Assembly (NCBI RefSeq): GCF_022227845.1
Contig: NZ_JAJNQN010000012.1
Location: 1 to 64,000 of the forward strand
Direction of reading: 5' to 3'
From: Ectothiorhodospira lacustris
Lineage (GTDB): Bacteria; Pseudomonadota; Gammaproteobacteria; Ectothiorhodospirales; Ectothiorhodospiraceae
DNA length: 64,000 bases
Part shown: in pieces, positions 41,139-48,952 of the stretch
Numbering within the stretch: the first letter of the stretch is position 1
How the letters are laid out: every line of letters begins with the position of its first letter
Notes under the pieces: model-generated
What the model saw: the letters and a program-made list of their open reading frames with translations, nothing else
Database searches by the model: none
What the model was told of the DNA's origin: nothing
Translations under genes and position numbers: made by a program

Positions 41139-41172
41139 GCAGTGAGGCCATGTCCGCCCGTGGCCTCACTGC
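41139..41172. terminator. Long hairpin between convergent glnB and nitroreductase genes
   Basis: GCAGTGAGGCCA (41139-41150) and TGGCCTCACTGC (41161-41172) form a perfect 12-bp stem with a 10-nt loop, midway between the two stops. It can end transcription from either side; neither flank has a strong T tract. Confidence 0.6.
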
Positions 41173-41187
41173 CGTCCCGGATCCGGG

Positions 41188-41709
41188 CTATCGGTAAGTT
41201 ACCACCTCATCCAGGCGCCGTCGCTGGGACGATTCCGGCAGTTCCGCCGGGTAGCCTACGCAGAGCAGGGCCAGTGGCCGCAGACCCGGTTCCAGGGAGA
41301 GGGTGTCGGCCACGGCCTGCTCGTCGAACATCCCCACCCAGGTGGAGCCCATCCCTGCGGCCACCACCGCCAGCTGGGCGTAGGCGGCCACGATGGTGGC
41401 ATCCTGGATGGAGAACAGTTCCCGGCCCCGTTCACCGTATTGCTCGGCCGAGCGCTGTGCATCACTGCAAAAGACCAGGCAGACGGGGGCCTCGGCGATG
41501 AACTGCTGTCCGTTGGACGCCTCCGCCAGCCTTGTGCGCAGAGCCGCGTCCTTCACGCAGATGATGCGGTAGGACTGCAGGTCCCCCGCAGAAGGGGCGG
41601 TCACCGCGGTCTCCAGGATGGCGTGCAATTTTTCCGGCTCTACCGGCATGTCGGCCTGGTAGCGGCGGATGGAGTGCCGATGCCTGACGGTCTGAAAGAA
41701 ATCCCACAT
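41188..41709 (-). CDS. Nitroreductase-family FMN protein
   Basis: The 173-aa protein is a compact member of the NAD(P)H:FMN nitroreductase superfamily. Visible are the N-terminal FMN-phosphate contact RHRHSIRRY, the TAPSAGDLQSYRI loop, and the C-terminal LALLCVGYPAE. Substrate cannot be told from sequence. Start chosen at ATG 41709 (MWDFF); a TTG two codons upstream is in frame. It is convergent with glnB and 44 bp upstream of... the bamD 3' end in the same orientation, so an independent transcript is possible. Confidence 0.8.
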   Translation of the reverse strand: MWDFFQTVRHRHSIRRYQADMPVEPEKLHAILETAVTAPSAGDLQSYRIICVKDAALRTRLAEASNGQQFIAEAPVCLVFCSDAQRSAEQYGERGRELFSIQDATIVAAYAQLAVVAAGMGSTWVGMFDEQAVADTLSLEPGLRPLALLCVGYPAELPESSQRRRLDEVVTYR

Positions 41710-41753
41710 CCTCAACGTCCCCCCTGGGTAGTGTTTGAATCGGTTGCGTGGAA

Positions 41754-42518
41754 TCAGGTGCCTTGTCTGAGCCTGTCGGCCCGGTCAGGGAAGTTCAACT
41801 CCAGCACCCGCAGGGCATCCCCGGCCAGATCGTCGAGTTTCAACCGGCGGTAGGCCTTCACCATGACCTCCAGGGCGTCGGGTACCGACTCGGCGCCTTC
41901 GTAATGTTCCAGTACATGGGTGCCCCGCTGCGCGGCCGCCAGCCAGGCGCCCCGGCGCATGTAGAAGTCCGCCACATACATCTCATGGGCTGCCAGCCGG
42001 TTTCTCAGGTGAACCATGCGCTGACGGGCATCCTCGGCGTAGCGGCTGTCGGGAAACGTGCGTACCAGGGTGCCGAAATCATCGAAGGCATTGCGCAGGG
42101 GGACCGGGTCGCGGCGGGCCTGATCCTGGGGGATCCAGCGGTTGAGGAAGCTTTGGTCTCGCTCATAGTTGATCAGCCCGCGCAGATAATAGGCATAATC
42201 TACATGGGGATGCCTGGGATTCATCTGGATGAAACGATCCACGGCCGCCAGCGCCATTTCCGCTTCCTGAGCCTTGTAATAGGCATAGGCGATCTCCAGC
42301 TGGCCCTGTTGGGCGTGGCGGCCGAAGGGGAAGCGGGCTTCCAGGATCTCGTAATATTCCACCGCCTGGTCATAATTGCTCCGCTCCAGGGCCGCCTTGG
42401 CCTCTTCGTAGAGCTGGCTGGCGGACCAGTCCCGGGTGGGGTCCTGGCGCATGGAAGCGCAGCCGGAGGCCAGACTGGCGATAAGCAGGAGGGTCAGGAC
42501 TGAGCGAAGAGCTGTCAT
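41754..42518 (-). CDS. bamD: Outer-membrane assembly lipoprotein BamD
   Basis: BamD is the essential TPR lipoprotein of the BAM complex that inserts beta-barrel proteins. The 254-aa precursor has a signal peptide and lipobox ending ASGC (lipidated C20), then five TPR-like repeats, e.g. LYEEAKAALERSNYDQAVEYY and PHVDYAYYLRGLINYE. Start at ATG 42518 excludes a 10-residue upstream extension overlapping the divergent promoter. Divergent from rluD, the standard gammaproteobacterial arrangement. Confidence 0.95.
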   Translation of the reverse strand: MTALRSVLTLLLIASLASGCASMRQDPTRDWSASQLYEEAKAALERSNYDQAVEYYEILEARFPFGRHAQQGQLEIAYAYYKAQEAEMALAAVDRFIQMNPRHPHVDYAYYLRGLINYERDQSFLNRWIPQDQARRDPVPLRNAFDDFGTLVRTFPDSRYAEDARQRMVHLRNRLAAHEMYVADFYMRRGAWLAAAQRGTHVLEHYEGAESVPDALEVMVKAYRRLKLDDLAGDALRVLELNFPDRADRLRQGT

Positions 42519-42574
42519 TGGGCGCGAAGACTGAGATAATTGAGACAACGAGTATAACCGACGGCCCCCGGCAC

Positions 42575-43519
42575 ATGACCAGAACCATCGAACTTGCGGG
42601 GGAAATCCCGCCCGAACTGGCCGGCAAGCGTCTGGACGCCGTGCTGGCGCAGATGTTCCCGGAATATTCCCGCAGCCGTATCCAGCAGTGGATCGAGGAT
42701 GGCGCGGTGTTGGTGGCGGGAGAGCACCCCCGCACCCGCCAGAAGACCTGCGGGGGGGAGCCGGTACGGATCCGTGCCGCCCTGGATGCGCCGGGCCGGG
42801 ATGAAGCCGAGGACCTGCCCCTGGAGTTGATCCACGAGGATGACCACCTGTTGGTGATCAACAAGCCGGTCGGGCTGGTGGTGCATCCAGCCGCCGGGCA
42901 TCCCCAGGGGACGCTGGTCAATGCCCTGCTGCATCACGCCCCGGAGCTGGCCCATTTGCCCCGTGCCGGCATCGTCCATCGTCTGGACAAGGATACCTCG
43001 GGTCTGCTGGTGGTGGCCCGCACCCTGGCGTCGCACACCGACCTGGTGCGCCAGCTCCAGGCTCGCACCGTGGGGCGTGAATACCTGGCCCTGGTACAGG
43101 GCGCCCTGGTGGCCGGCGGCACGGTCGATGCCCCCATCGGTCGTCATCCGGTGGACCGCAAGCGCATGGCGGTGGTGACGGGGGGACGGGAGGCCGTCAC
43201 CCATTACCGGGTGGAAGAACGGTTTCCCGGCCATACCCTGCTCAGGGTCAACCTGGAAACCGGGCGTACCCACCAGATCCGGGTACACATGGCCCACCTG
43301 CATCATCCCATCGTGGGCGATCCGGCCTATGGTGGACGCCTGCGCATCCCCGCCGGTCTGTCCGAGACGGCCATGGCAGCCGTGCACGGGTTTCGTCGCC
43401 AGGCCCTGCATGCGGCACGTCTTACCCTGGAGCACCCTGATGGTTCCGGCACTCGGAGTTGGGAAGCCGGTATCCCGGCCGACATGCAGGGCCTGCTGGA
43501 AGCCCTGCGCGTCGGCTGA
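42575..43519 (+). CDS. rluD: 23S rRNA pseudouridine 1911/1915/1917 synthase RluD
   Basis: RluD modifies helix 69 of 23S rRNA. The 314-aa protein has an N-terminal S4 RNA-binding domain (about 14-75), the catalytic motif HRLDKDTSG with D138, and the C-terminal TGRTHQIRVHMAHLHHPIVGD. The ATG at 42575 is preferred over an upstream in-frame start that overlaps the bamD start codon. Unlike many relatives it is not followed by pgeF and clpB. Confidence 0.95.
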   Translation: MTRTIELAGEIPPELAGKRLDAVLAQMFPEYSRSRIQQWIEDGAVLVAGEHPRTRQKTCGGEPVRIRAALDAPGRDEAEDLPLELIHEDDHLLVINKPVGLVVHPAAGHPQGTLVNALLHHAPELAHLPRAGIVHRLDKDTSGLLVVARTLASHTDLVRQLQARTVGREYLALVQGALVAGGTVDAPIGRHPVDRKRMAVVTGGREAVTHYRVEERFPGHTLLRVNLETGRTHQIRVHMAHLHHPIVGDPAYGGRLRIPAGLSETAMAAVHGFRRQALHAARLTLEHPDGSGTRSWEAGIPADMQGLLEALRVG

Positions 43520-43531
43520 ATCGGCCGTGTA

Positions 43532-43550
43532 TCCCGACAGGCGGGGTTTT
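43532..43550 (+). terminator. Weak terminator candidate after rluD
   Basis: TCCCG (43532-43536) and CGGGG (43542-43546) form a 5-bp stem (one U-G pair) with a 5-nt loop, followed by TTTT CC TT. It lies 12 bp after the rluD stop. Confidence 0.4.
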
Positions 43551-43990
43551 CCTTATCTTGGGCAGGCGTTATCATTGAGCCGTTTTCGCAAACCACGAAA
43601 ACACTTGTCAGGCAACAGAGGTTTAATTGTCGATGGACAGTTGTTGTAGATGCATGCGTGGTGAGGCCGTGAGCGGCTGTAGACCGGCATGTGACTGCGT
43701 CCGTCGGGGTCGCCCCCTCCAGCGGTAATCCGCCGCGCTCCGGGCTCCCTGATGGACCGCATCGCGTCGGTCGGATCAGGGAAACCGGTATTCGCATCAT
43801 CCCGAATGTACCTTGCCATGGGCGTCTCAGCGTCCCGGCGCGGGATGGGTGCCTGCCGAATCCGGGTACCGTTTTCTCGGAATTGTGCCGCTTCCCTGTG
43901 CTCCTGGTCTCTCCCCATGCCGCACCGGCCTTCAAGGCCGCGTCCTCGTGCGTCCCGATCGGTCTGCCTTCGGCAGCCAAGGAGAGAATC
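43551..43990 (+). other. Gene-free, structured leader region upstream of the mgtE operon
   Basis: No convincing gene is seen over 440 bp. Several inverted repeats stand out: GTTTTCG/CGAAAAC (43582-43588 with 43596-43602); a long hairpin in which TCCCTGAT (43746-43753) pairs with ATCAGGGA (43775-43782) and GACCG with CGGTC inside it; CGGCC/GGCCG (43926-43940); and CTGCC/GGCAG (43964-43976) just before the ribosome binding site AAGGAG. Placement before two magnesium-channel genes suggests a regulatory 5' leader. It was compared by memory with M-box, yybP-ykoY and mgtA leader patterns and does not clearly match any. Confidence 0.4.
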
Positions 43991-44365
43991 ATGACCCGGA
44001 TAATCAAGAACATGAACCGGCTGATGACCCTGGCCTTCAAGGCCCTGGAGTCCCAGGCTCGCCGTACCCCCGAGGCCGGTAACCCCGTGGTCGAGGCCGT
44101 GACCCGCGCCTGTCGCCAAGGGGATTTCGGCAGCGCCCGGCTGAACTTTCTCAAGCTGGCCCAGCAATCCCAGATCGGGGTGCTCCAGACCATGGACGAG
44201 CAGGCCATCCGGCGTCTGGCCCTAGGGCTGCCCGACGCCACCCTGGCGCGACTCTGCGCCCAGGGGCCCGCCCCGTTGAGTGAAACCATCGCGCGTTCCC
44301 TGCCGGAAGGGCGTCGTCGCGGTGTATCCCTGATGAGCGAGCGGCATCGGCGCCATCAGGCCTGA
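43991..44365 (+). CDS. Hypothetical 124-aa protein with a FliG-like helical segment
   Basis: All-helical basic protein starting MTRIIKNMNRLMTLAF. Residues about 66-112 (LQTMDEQAIRRLALGLPD, ATLARLCAQG, then SETIARSLPEGRRR) follow without gaps the pattern of FliG middle/C-terminal repeats (LD-x-x-x-I-x-R-x-L, L-x-x-AL-K-G-A, I-x-x-N-M-S-x-R). The MgtE N-terminal domain belongs to the same superfamily, so a free-standing relative just upstream of two mgtE genes is suggestive. No signal peptide or membrane segment. ATG 43991 has AAGGAGAG 7 bp upstream; earlier in-frame codons run through the structured leader. The similarity is by eye and needs a profile search. Confidence 0.6.
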   Translation: MTRIIKNMNRLMTLAFKALESQARRTPEAGNPVVEAVTRACRQGDFGSARLNFLKLAQQSQIGVLQTMDEQAIRRLALGLPDATLARLCAQGPAPLSETIARSLPEGRRRGVSLMSERHRRHQA

Positions 44366-44403
44366 GGGCGCCGGCATGAACCGCCGGTGTTTCTTCCGAC
44401 CGC

Positions 44404-45783
44404 ATGTTCCAACCGGGCCAAGGCATGGAATCGACTCGCATTCACGATCTGGACGAACTGAACGAATTGCTCTCCCAGGGGGATCTGCCTGCGGTGCGCG
44501 GATGGCTGGACGAGATGCGTATCCAGGACATCGCCCAAGCCCTCATGACCCTGGACGGAGAGGTTCGCCGCGATGTGTTCCGTCTGCTCCCGGCGGGACG
44601 GCGGGCGGATGTCTTTGCCTACCTGGATCCCCTGCATCAGCTCCAGCTCATCCGTCAGGCATCTCTGGACGAAGGGCGCCATCTGCTGTCGGAGATGCTG
44701 CCGGATGATCTCACCGCCCTGCTGGAAGACCTGCCCAGGGGAGAGGTCCGGCAGTTGCTGCGCCTGTTGCCGTTCCGTTCCATTCGTCGCGCCTTGACCC
44801 TGCTGGGATATCCGGAGGACAGCTGTGGCCGGCTCATGACCACGGCGGTGGTGAGTGTGCGTCCCGACTGGAGCATGGCCCGTGCCCTGGATCATCTCCG
44901 GGTGCAGGCGGGCCGTGGCGAGACGGTCAATCTGGTCTACGTCACCGATGACCAGGGCGGGCTGCTGGGGGTGCTGGCCCTCAAGCATTTTCTCAAGTCG
45001 CAGATGGATGTCCCGGTGTCCACACTCATGACCGGCCGGGTGGTGTCCATCGATGCCCATGCCCCTCAGGAGGACGCCCTGCGGATGATGCGTCACTATG
45101 ACCTGCCGGCCCTGCCGGTGGTGGATCAGGACCGTGAACTGCTGGGCATCATCACCGTGGACGATGTGCTGGATGTGGAGCAGGAAGAAAGTACCGAGGA
45201 CTTCCAGAAGATGGGGGCGGTGGGCAGTCTGCACCTGGGCCTGCGCCAGGCCCATCCCTGGTTGCTGTACCGCAAGCGGGTGGGCTGGTTGCTGATTCTG
45301 GTGGCGGTGAACATCATCGGCGGTTTCGTGATCGCCGGGTATGAAGAGGCCATCGAGGCCTTGGTGGCGCTGGTGTTCTTCCTGCCCCTGATCATCGACA
45401 GTGGCGGCAATGCCGGGGCACAGTCCGCCACCCTGATGGTTCGCGCCCTGGCCACGGGCGAGGTCCATCCCCGCGATTGGCTGCGGCTCTGGGGCAAGGA
45501 ACTGGGGGTGGCCACGGCCCTGGGGGCGACCATGGCCCTGGCGGTCTCCGGGCTGGGGCTATGGCGGGGGGGCATGGAGATCGCCGTGCTGGTATCCATG
45601 GCCATGATGCTGGTGGTGCTGGTGGGCAGTCTGGTGGGCATGATCCTGCCCTTCATCCTGGCGCGCCTGCGCCTGGATCCGGCCACGGCCAGTACCCCGT
45701 TGGTGACGTCCATCGCCGACGTGGCCGGGATCACGATCTACTTCGGCCTGGCGGCCGCCTTGCTGGGACTTCAAGGACAATGA
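44404..45783 (+). CDS. mgtE: MgtE-type magnesium channel, first paralogue
   Basis: MgtE is a Mg2+-gated inner-membrane magnesium channel. The 459-aa protein has the cytosolic N domain (about 15-135, with LLEDLPRGEVRQLLRLLP), two CBS domains (about 145-260, LPALPVVD and GIITVDDVLDVE), a plug helix, and five membrane helices from residue 291. Pore motifs are FLPLIIDSGGNAGAQSATLM and the Mg2+-coordinating aspartate in RLDPATAS (D425). Start ATG 44404; ATG 44425 is an alternative. Overlaps the second mgtE by 4 nt. Confidence 0.93.
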   Translation: MFQPGQGMESTRIHDLDELNELLSQGDLPAVRGWLDEMRIQDIAQALMTLDGEVRRDVFRLLPAGRRADVFAYLDPLHQLQLIRQASLDEGRHLLSEMLPDDLTALLEDLPRGEVRQLLRLLPFRSIRRALTLLGYPEDSCGRLMTTAVVSVRPDWSMARALDHLRVQAGRGETVNLVYVTDDQGGLLGVLALKHFLKSQMDVPVSTLMTGRVVSIDAHAPQEDALRMMRHYDLPALPVVDQDRELLGIITVDDVLDVEQEESTEDFQKMGAVGSLHLGLRQAHPWLLYRKRVGWLLILVAVNIIGGFVIAGYEEAIEALVALVFFLPLIIDSGGNAGAQSATLMVRALATGEVHPRDWLRLWGKELGVATALGATMALAVSGLGLWRGGMEIAVLVSMAMMLVVLVGSLVGMILPFILARLRLDPATASTPLVTSIADVAGITIYFGLAAALLGLQGQ

Positions 45784-47126
45784 GCGATTATCTCAAGCAC
45801 GCGCAATTTTTCGCGCAGGTGAGTCGACGCGACTGGGAGGGCCTCAAAACGATGCTGGCCTCCCTGCAGAACCAGGATGTGGCGGCACTGAGCCAGGCGC
45901 TGCCCCCCGAGGACTGGGTCCCGGTGATCCGGCTACTGCCCAGGGAGCGGATGGCCGATGTGTTTTCCTATCTGAGCCTGGAGCAGCAGACCCGCGTCCT
46001 GGCCGAACTGAGCGATGACGAAAATGCCCGCCTGCTGACGGCGTCATCCTACGATGACGTGGCGGAACTGTTGGAGCATCTGCCGAAGCTGGAGTCCGCC
46101 CGGCTCATGGCGCTGCTGCCCAAGCCCCGGCGTCGGGTGGTCAAGGGGCTCCTGAATTATCCAGCCGACAGCGCGGGACGCCTGATGACGCCCGGCTTCG
46201 TGGCCGTGCGCCCGGACTGGACCCTGGAGGCGGCGCTGGCCTACCTGCGCGATCATTTCTCGCAGGGCGAGACCGTGAACGTGGTCTTCGTTACCGAGAC
46301 CGATGGGCACCTGCTGGGGGCGATCAAGCTCAAGGATCTGCTGTTTGGTTCCCCTCGCCGCCGGGTGGACAATCTGCTCAAGGAAGCGGTGGTCCGGATT
46401 CAGGCACGGGCCGACCAGGAAGAGGCCGCACGGCTGATTCGTCACTATGATCTGGAAGTGCTGCCGGTGGTGGATGAACGGGAGGTCCTGGTGGGGATCA
46501 TCACCGTGGATGATGCCCTGGACGTGGTGGAGGAAGAGACCACGGAAGACTTCCTGCGCATGGGCAGCGTGGGTACCATCGCGCCCGGCCTCAAGGACGC
46601 CGCCATGAGTCTGCTCTATCGCAAGCGGGTCGGGTGGTTGGTGATACTGGTCTTCGTGAACCTGTTCAGCGGGGCGGCCATCGCGGTATTCGAGACCACC
46701 ATCGAGGCGGTGGTGGCGCTGGTCTTCTTTCTGCCTCTGGTGATCGCCACCGGCGGCAACGCGGGGTCCCAGTCTTCGACCCTGATGGTCCGCGCCCTGG
46801 CTACGGGGGATGTTCAGCCGCGAGACTGGCTCGGGCTGTGGGGCAAGGAACTGCTCGTATCCATCGCCCTGGGTGTCACCCTGGGGCTGGCGGTCTGGGG
46901 CGCGGGGATCTGGCTGGGCGGGCCTGATGTGGGACTGGCGGTCGCCATCGCCATGGTGCTGGTGGTCATTTTCGGCAGCATGATCGGGATGTTGCTGCCG
47001 GTGATCCTGACCCGTCTGAAACTGGATCCGGCCACGGCCAGTGCCCCCCTGATCACGTCCGTTGCGGACGTGGGGGGCATTCTGGTCTATTTCTCCGTGG
47101 CGACGGCCATTCTGCAGCTGGGTTGA
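45780..47126 (+). CDS. mgtE: MgtE-type magnesium channel, second paralogue
   Basis: The 448-aa protein has the same order as its neighbour: N domain (about 15-135, VAELLEHLPKLESARLMALLP), two CBS domains (about 140-250, LEVLPVVD, GIITVDDALDVV), and five membrane helices from about 281. Pore motifs FLPLVIATGGNAGSQSSTLM and LKLDPATAS (D416) are intact. The residue pair before GGN is AT here and DS in the first copy. It starts with ATGA over the upstream stop. MgtE works as a homodimer, so two coupled and diverged copies raise the possibility of a heterodimer. Confidence 0.93.
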   Translation: MSDYLKHAQFFAQVSRRDWEGLKTMLASLQNQDVAALSQALPPEDWVPVIRLLPRERMADVFSYLSLEQQTRVLAELSDDENARLLTASSYDDVAELLEHLPKLESARLMALLPKPRRRVVKGLLNYPADSAGRLMTPGFVAVRPDWTLEAALAYLRDHFSQGETVNVVFVTETDGHLLGAIKLKDLLFGSPRRRVDNLLKEAVVRIQARADQEEAARLIRHYDLEVLPVVDEREVLVGIITVDDALDVVEEETTEDFLRMGSVGTIAPGLKDAAMSLLYRKRVGWLVILVFVNLFSGAAIAVFETTIEAVVALVFFLPLVIATGGNAGSQSSTLMVRALATGDVQPRDWLGLWGKELLVSIALGVTLGLAVWGAGIWLGGPDVGLAVAIAMVLVVIFGSMIGMLLPVILTRLKLDPATASAPLITSVADVGGILVYFSVATAILQLG

Positions 47127-47148
47127 GGGCGGCGCCCGCCCCGCGGCA

Positions 47149-48081
47149 TCACATCTCCCGCCCGAAGGCCTCCTTGAATCGCGCCTTGATGTCTTCAAAG
47201 CTTGGTCGATGGTTCTGCGGCCCGGTCTGCTCGATCTTGATGGCCCCCATCACCGCAGCCACCCGGCCCGTGGTCTCCCAGTCCAGGCCACTCATCAGGC
47301 CCCACAGCAGGCCGGCCCGGTAGGCATCACCGCATCCGGTGGGGTCCTTGATCCGGGCAATGGGCGCGGCGGGGATGCGCAGGGTCTTGCCGCCGGTGTA
47401 GATCACCGAGCCTTCACCGCCCTTGGTGATGATCAGGGCCTCCACCTGGGCCGCCAGTTCCTCGGGGTTCCAGCCGGTACGCTCACTCATCAGTTGGGCC
47501 TCGTAGTCATTCAGGGTCACGTAGGTGGCCTGTTTGACGAACCGGCGCAGGTCCACGCCGTCGAACATGGGCATGCCCTGGCCCGGGTCGAAGATGAAGG
47601 GAATGCCGGCCTCGGCAAACTGCTCCGCATGCTGGATCATGCCGTCCCGCCCGTCGGGGGAGACGATGCCCAAAGTGACGCCCTCGGCATCGCTCACCTT
47701 GTTGAGATGAGCGTCATTCATGGCGCCGGGGTGAAAGGCGGTGATCTGATTGTCGTCCTGATCGGTGGTGATGAAGGCCTGACCGGTATAGTGCTCGGGG
47801 ATCATGCGAATGTGGCGGCGCGAGATGTCGCACTCATCCATCCATTGGGCATAGGGCTCGAAATCCGCACCTACGGTAGCCATGGGCAGGGGAGCGCCGC
47901 CCAGCAACTTGAGGTTGTAGGCGATGTTGCCCGCGCAGCCACCGAACTCCCGGCGCATGTCCGGCACCAGGAAGGAGACGTTGATCATGTGTACCTTGTC
48001 CGGGAGGATGTGGTTCTTGAACCGATCGGGGAAGACCATGATGGTGTCAAATGCATAGGAACCGCAGATCAAGGCAGACAT
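47149..48081 (-). CDS. PfkB-family carbohydrate/nucleoside kinase (adenosine kinase-like)
   Basis: The 310-aa ribokinase-like protein phosphorylates a sugar or nucleoside. It has the substrate-side GGCAGNIAYNLKLLG (about 48-62) and the anion-hole/catalytic motif DPTGCGDAYRAGLL, where the second Asp is the base. ITTDQDDNQITAF and LNDYEAQLM are typical of the adenosine kinase-like bacterial subgroup. Substrate not provable from sequence. ATG 48081 follows GGAGTTCC; the longer frame upstream is not conserved. Convergent with mgtE, with only 22 bp between stops. Confidence 0.85.
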   Translation of the reverse strand: MSALICGSYAFDTIMVFPDRFKNHILPDKVHMINVSFLVPDMRREFGGCAGNIAYNLKLLGGAPLPMATVGADFEPYAQWMDECDISRRHIRMIPEHYTGQAFITTDQDDNQITAFHPGAMNDAHLNKVSDAEGVTLGIVSPDGRDGMIQHAEQFAEAGIPFIFDPGQGMPMFDGVDLRRFVKQATYVTLNDYEAQLMSERTGWNPEELAAQVEALIITKGGEGSVIYTGGKTLRIPAAPIARIKDPTGCGDAYRAGLLWGLMSGLDWETTGRVAAVMGAIKIEQTGPQNHRPSFEDIKARFKEAFGREM

Positions 48082-48274
48082 TGGAACTCCTCTGGATGAA
48101 GGGGGTGAACAGGGGCGGATCCCCGTCCGGATGGGCTGACATGATAGTGATCCGAGCCGGCGATTGCGAATATCCACCCGGGCGAGCTCTGAAAATGAGA
48201 TGCGTTTTATCGAAAGCGTCGTGATTTCCTGCTAAAACATAGTCTCTGAACCCATCAAGACACGGGGTATCGTC

Positions 48275-48943
48275 ATGAGTGGAGCTTGTGCAGTGGCGGG
48301 GCGAGATCGCCACCAGTCCTTGGGCGAGGAAATCGCCAACAGCATCAGCCACGGGGTAGCCCTGGCAGCGGTGCTGATGGGCATGCCCTTTCTGCTGCTG
48401 GCGGCCGTGCGGACCGGTAATGCGGGATTCATCGTCGGCGTCAGCATCTTTTCCGTCACCATGGCCTTGCTGTATCTGGCCTCCACCCTTTATCACGCCT
48501 TGCCTCAGGGGCAGGGCAAGCGGGTGTTCAAGATCCTTGATCATTCGGCCATCTATCTGCTGATTGCCGGGACCTATACGCCCTTTACTCTGGGCGTGCT
48601 CAGCGGCCCCTGGGGTTGGACCCTGTTCGGTCTGGTGTGGGGTCTGGCAGCTCTGGGCGTCTTCCTAAAGTCCCTCAATGGCCTGTCCCATCCCATCCTG
48701 TCCACCGGGCTGTACCTGCTCATGGGCTGGTTGATACTGATTGCCATCGTGCCGCTATATCAGCTGATGGAACCGGCGGGGCTGGTCTGGCTGGTGGCCG
48801 GCGGTCTGGCCTATACCGGTGGGGTGGCGTTCTATGCCCTGGACCACCGTCTGCCCTACGGGCATTTCATCTGGCATCTGTTTGTGATGGCCGGGACGGT
48901 GTGCCACTACTTTGCCGTGCTCTGGTACGGGGCCGGGGTCTAG
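48275..48943 (+). CDS. Hemolysin III / PAQR-family membrane protein (YqfA-like)
   Basis: The 222-aa protein has seven predicted membrane helices and the family's conserved polar residues: SLGEEIANSISHGVALA (15-31), YLASTLYHALP, KILDHSAIYLLIAGTYTPF and HFIWHLFVMAGTVCHYFAV. In PAQR relatives the Ser/Asp/His set binds zinc and gives hydrolase activity on lipids. Function of the bacterial members is poorly known despite the hemolysin name. Divergent from the PfkB kinase across 193 bp. Confidence 0.92.
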   Translation: MSGACAVAGRDRHQSLGEEIANSISHGVALAAVLMGMPFLLLAAVRTGNAGFIVGVSIFSVTMALLYLASTLYHALPQGQGKRVFKILDHSAIYLLIAGTYTPFTLGVLSGPWGWTLFGLVWGLAALGVFLKSLNGLSHPILSTGLYLLMGWLILIAIVPLYQLMEPAGLVWLVAGGLAYTGGVAFYALDHRLPYGHFIWHLFVMAGTVCHYFAVLWYGAGV

Positions 48944-48952
48944 CGCAACCGG

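Noticed and set aside
43659-43667. TGGTGAGGC in the mgtE leader resembling the GGTGAGGC start of an M-box riboswitch
   Set aside because: The rest of the M-box core, including the GCTAAAGCTC-type closing element, could not be found, so the match is too short to call.
43691-43990. Extension of the FliG-like ORF upstream to 43691
   Set aside because: The extra 100 residues are Pro/Arg/Ser-rich, cross the hairpins, and a strong ribosome binding site precedes the ATG at 43991.
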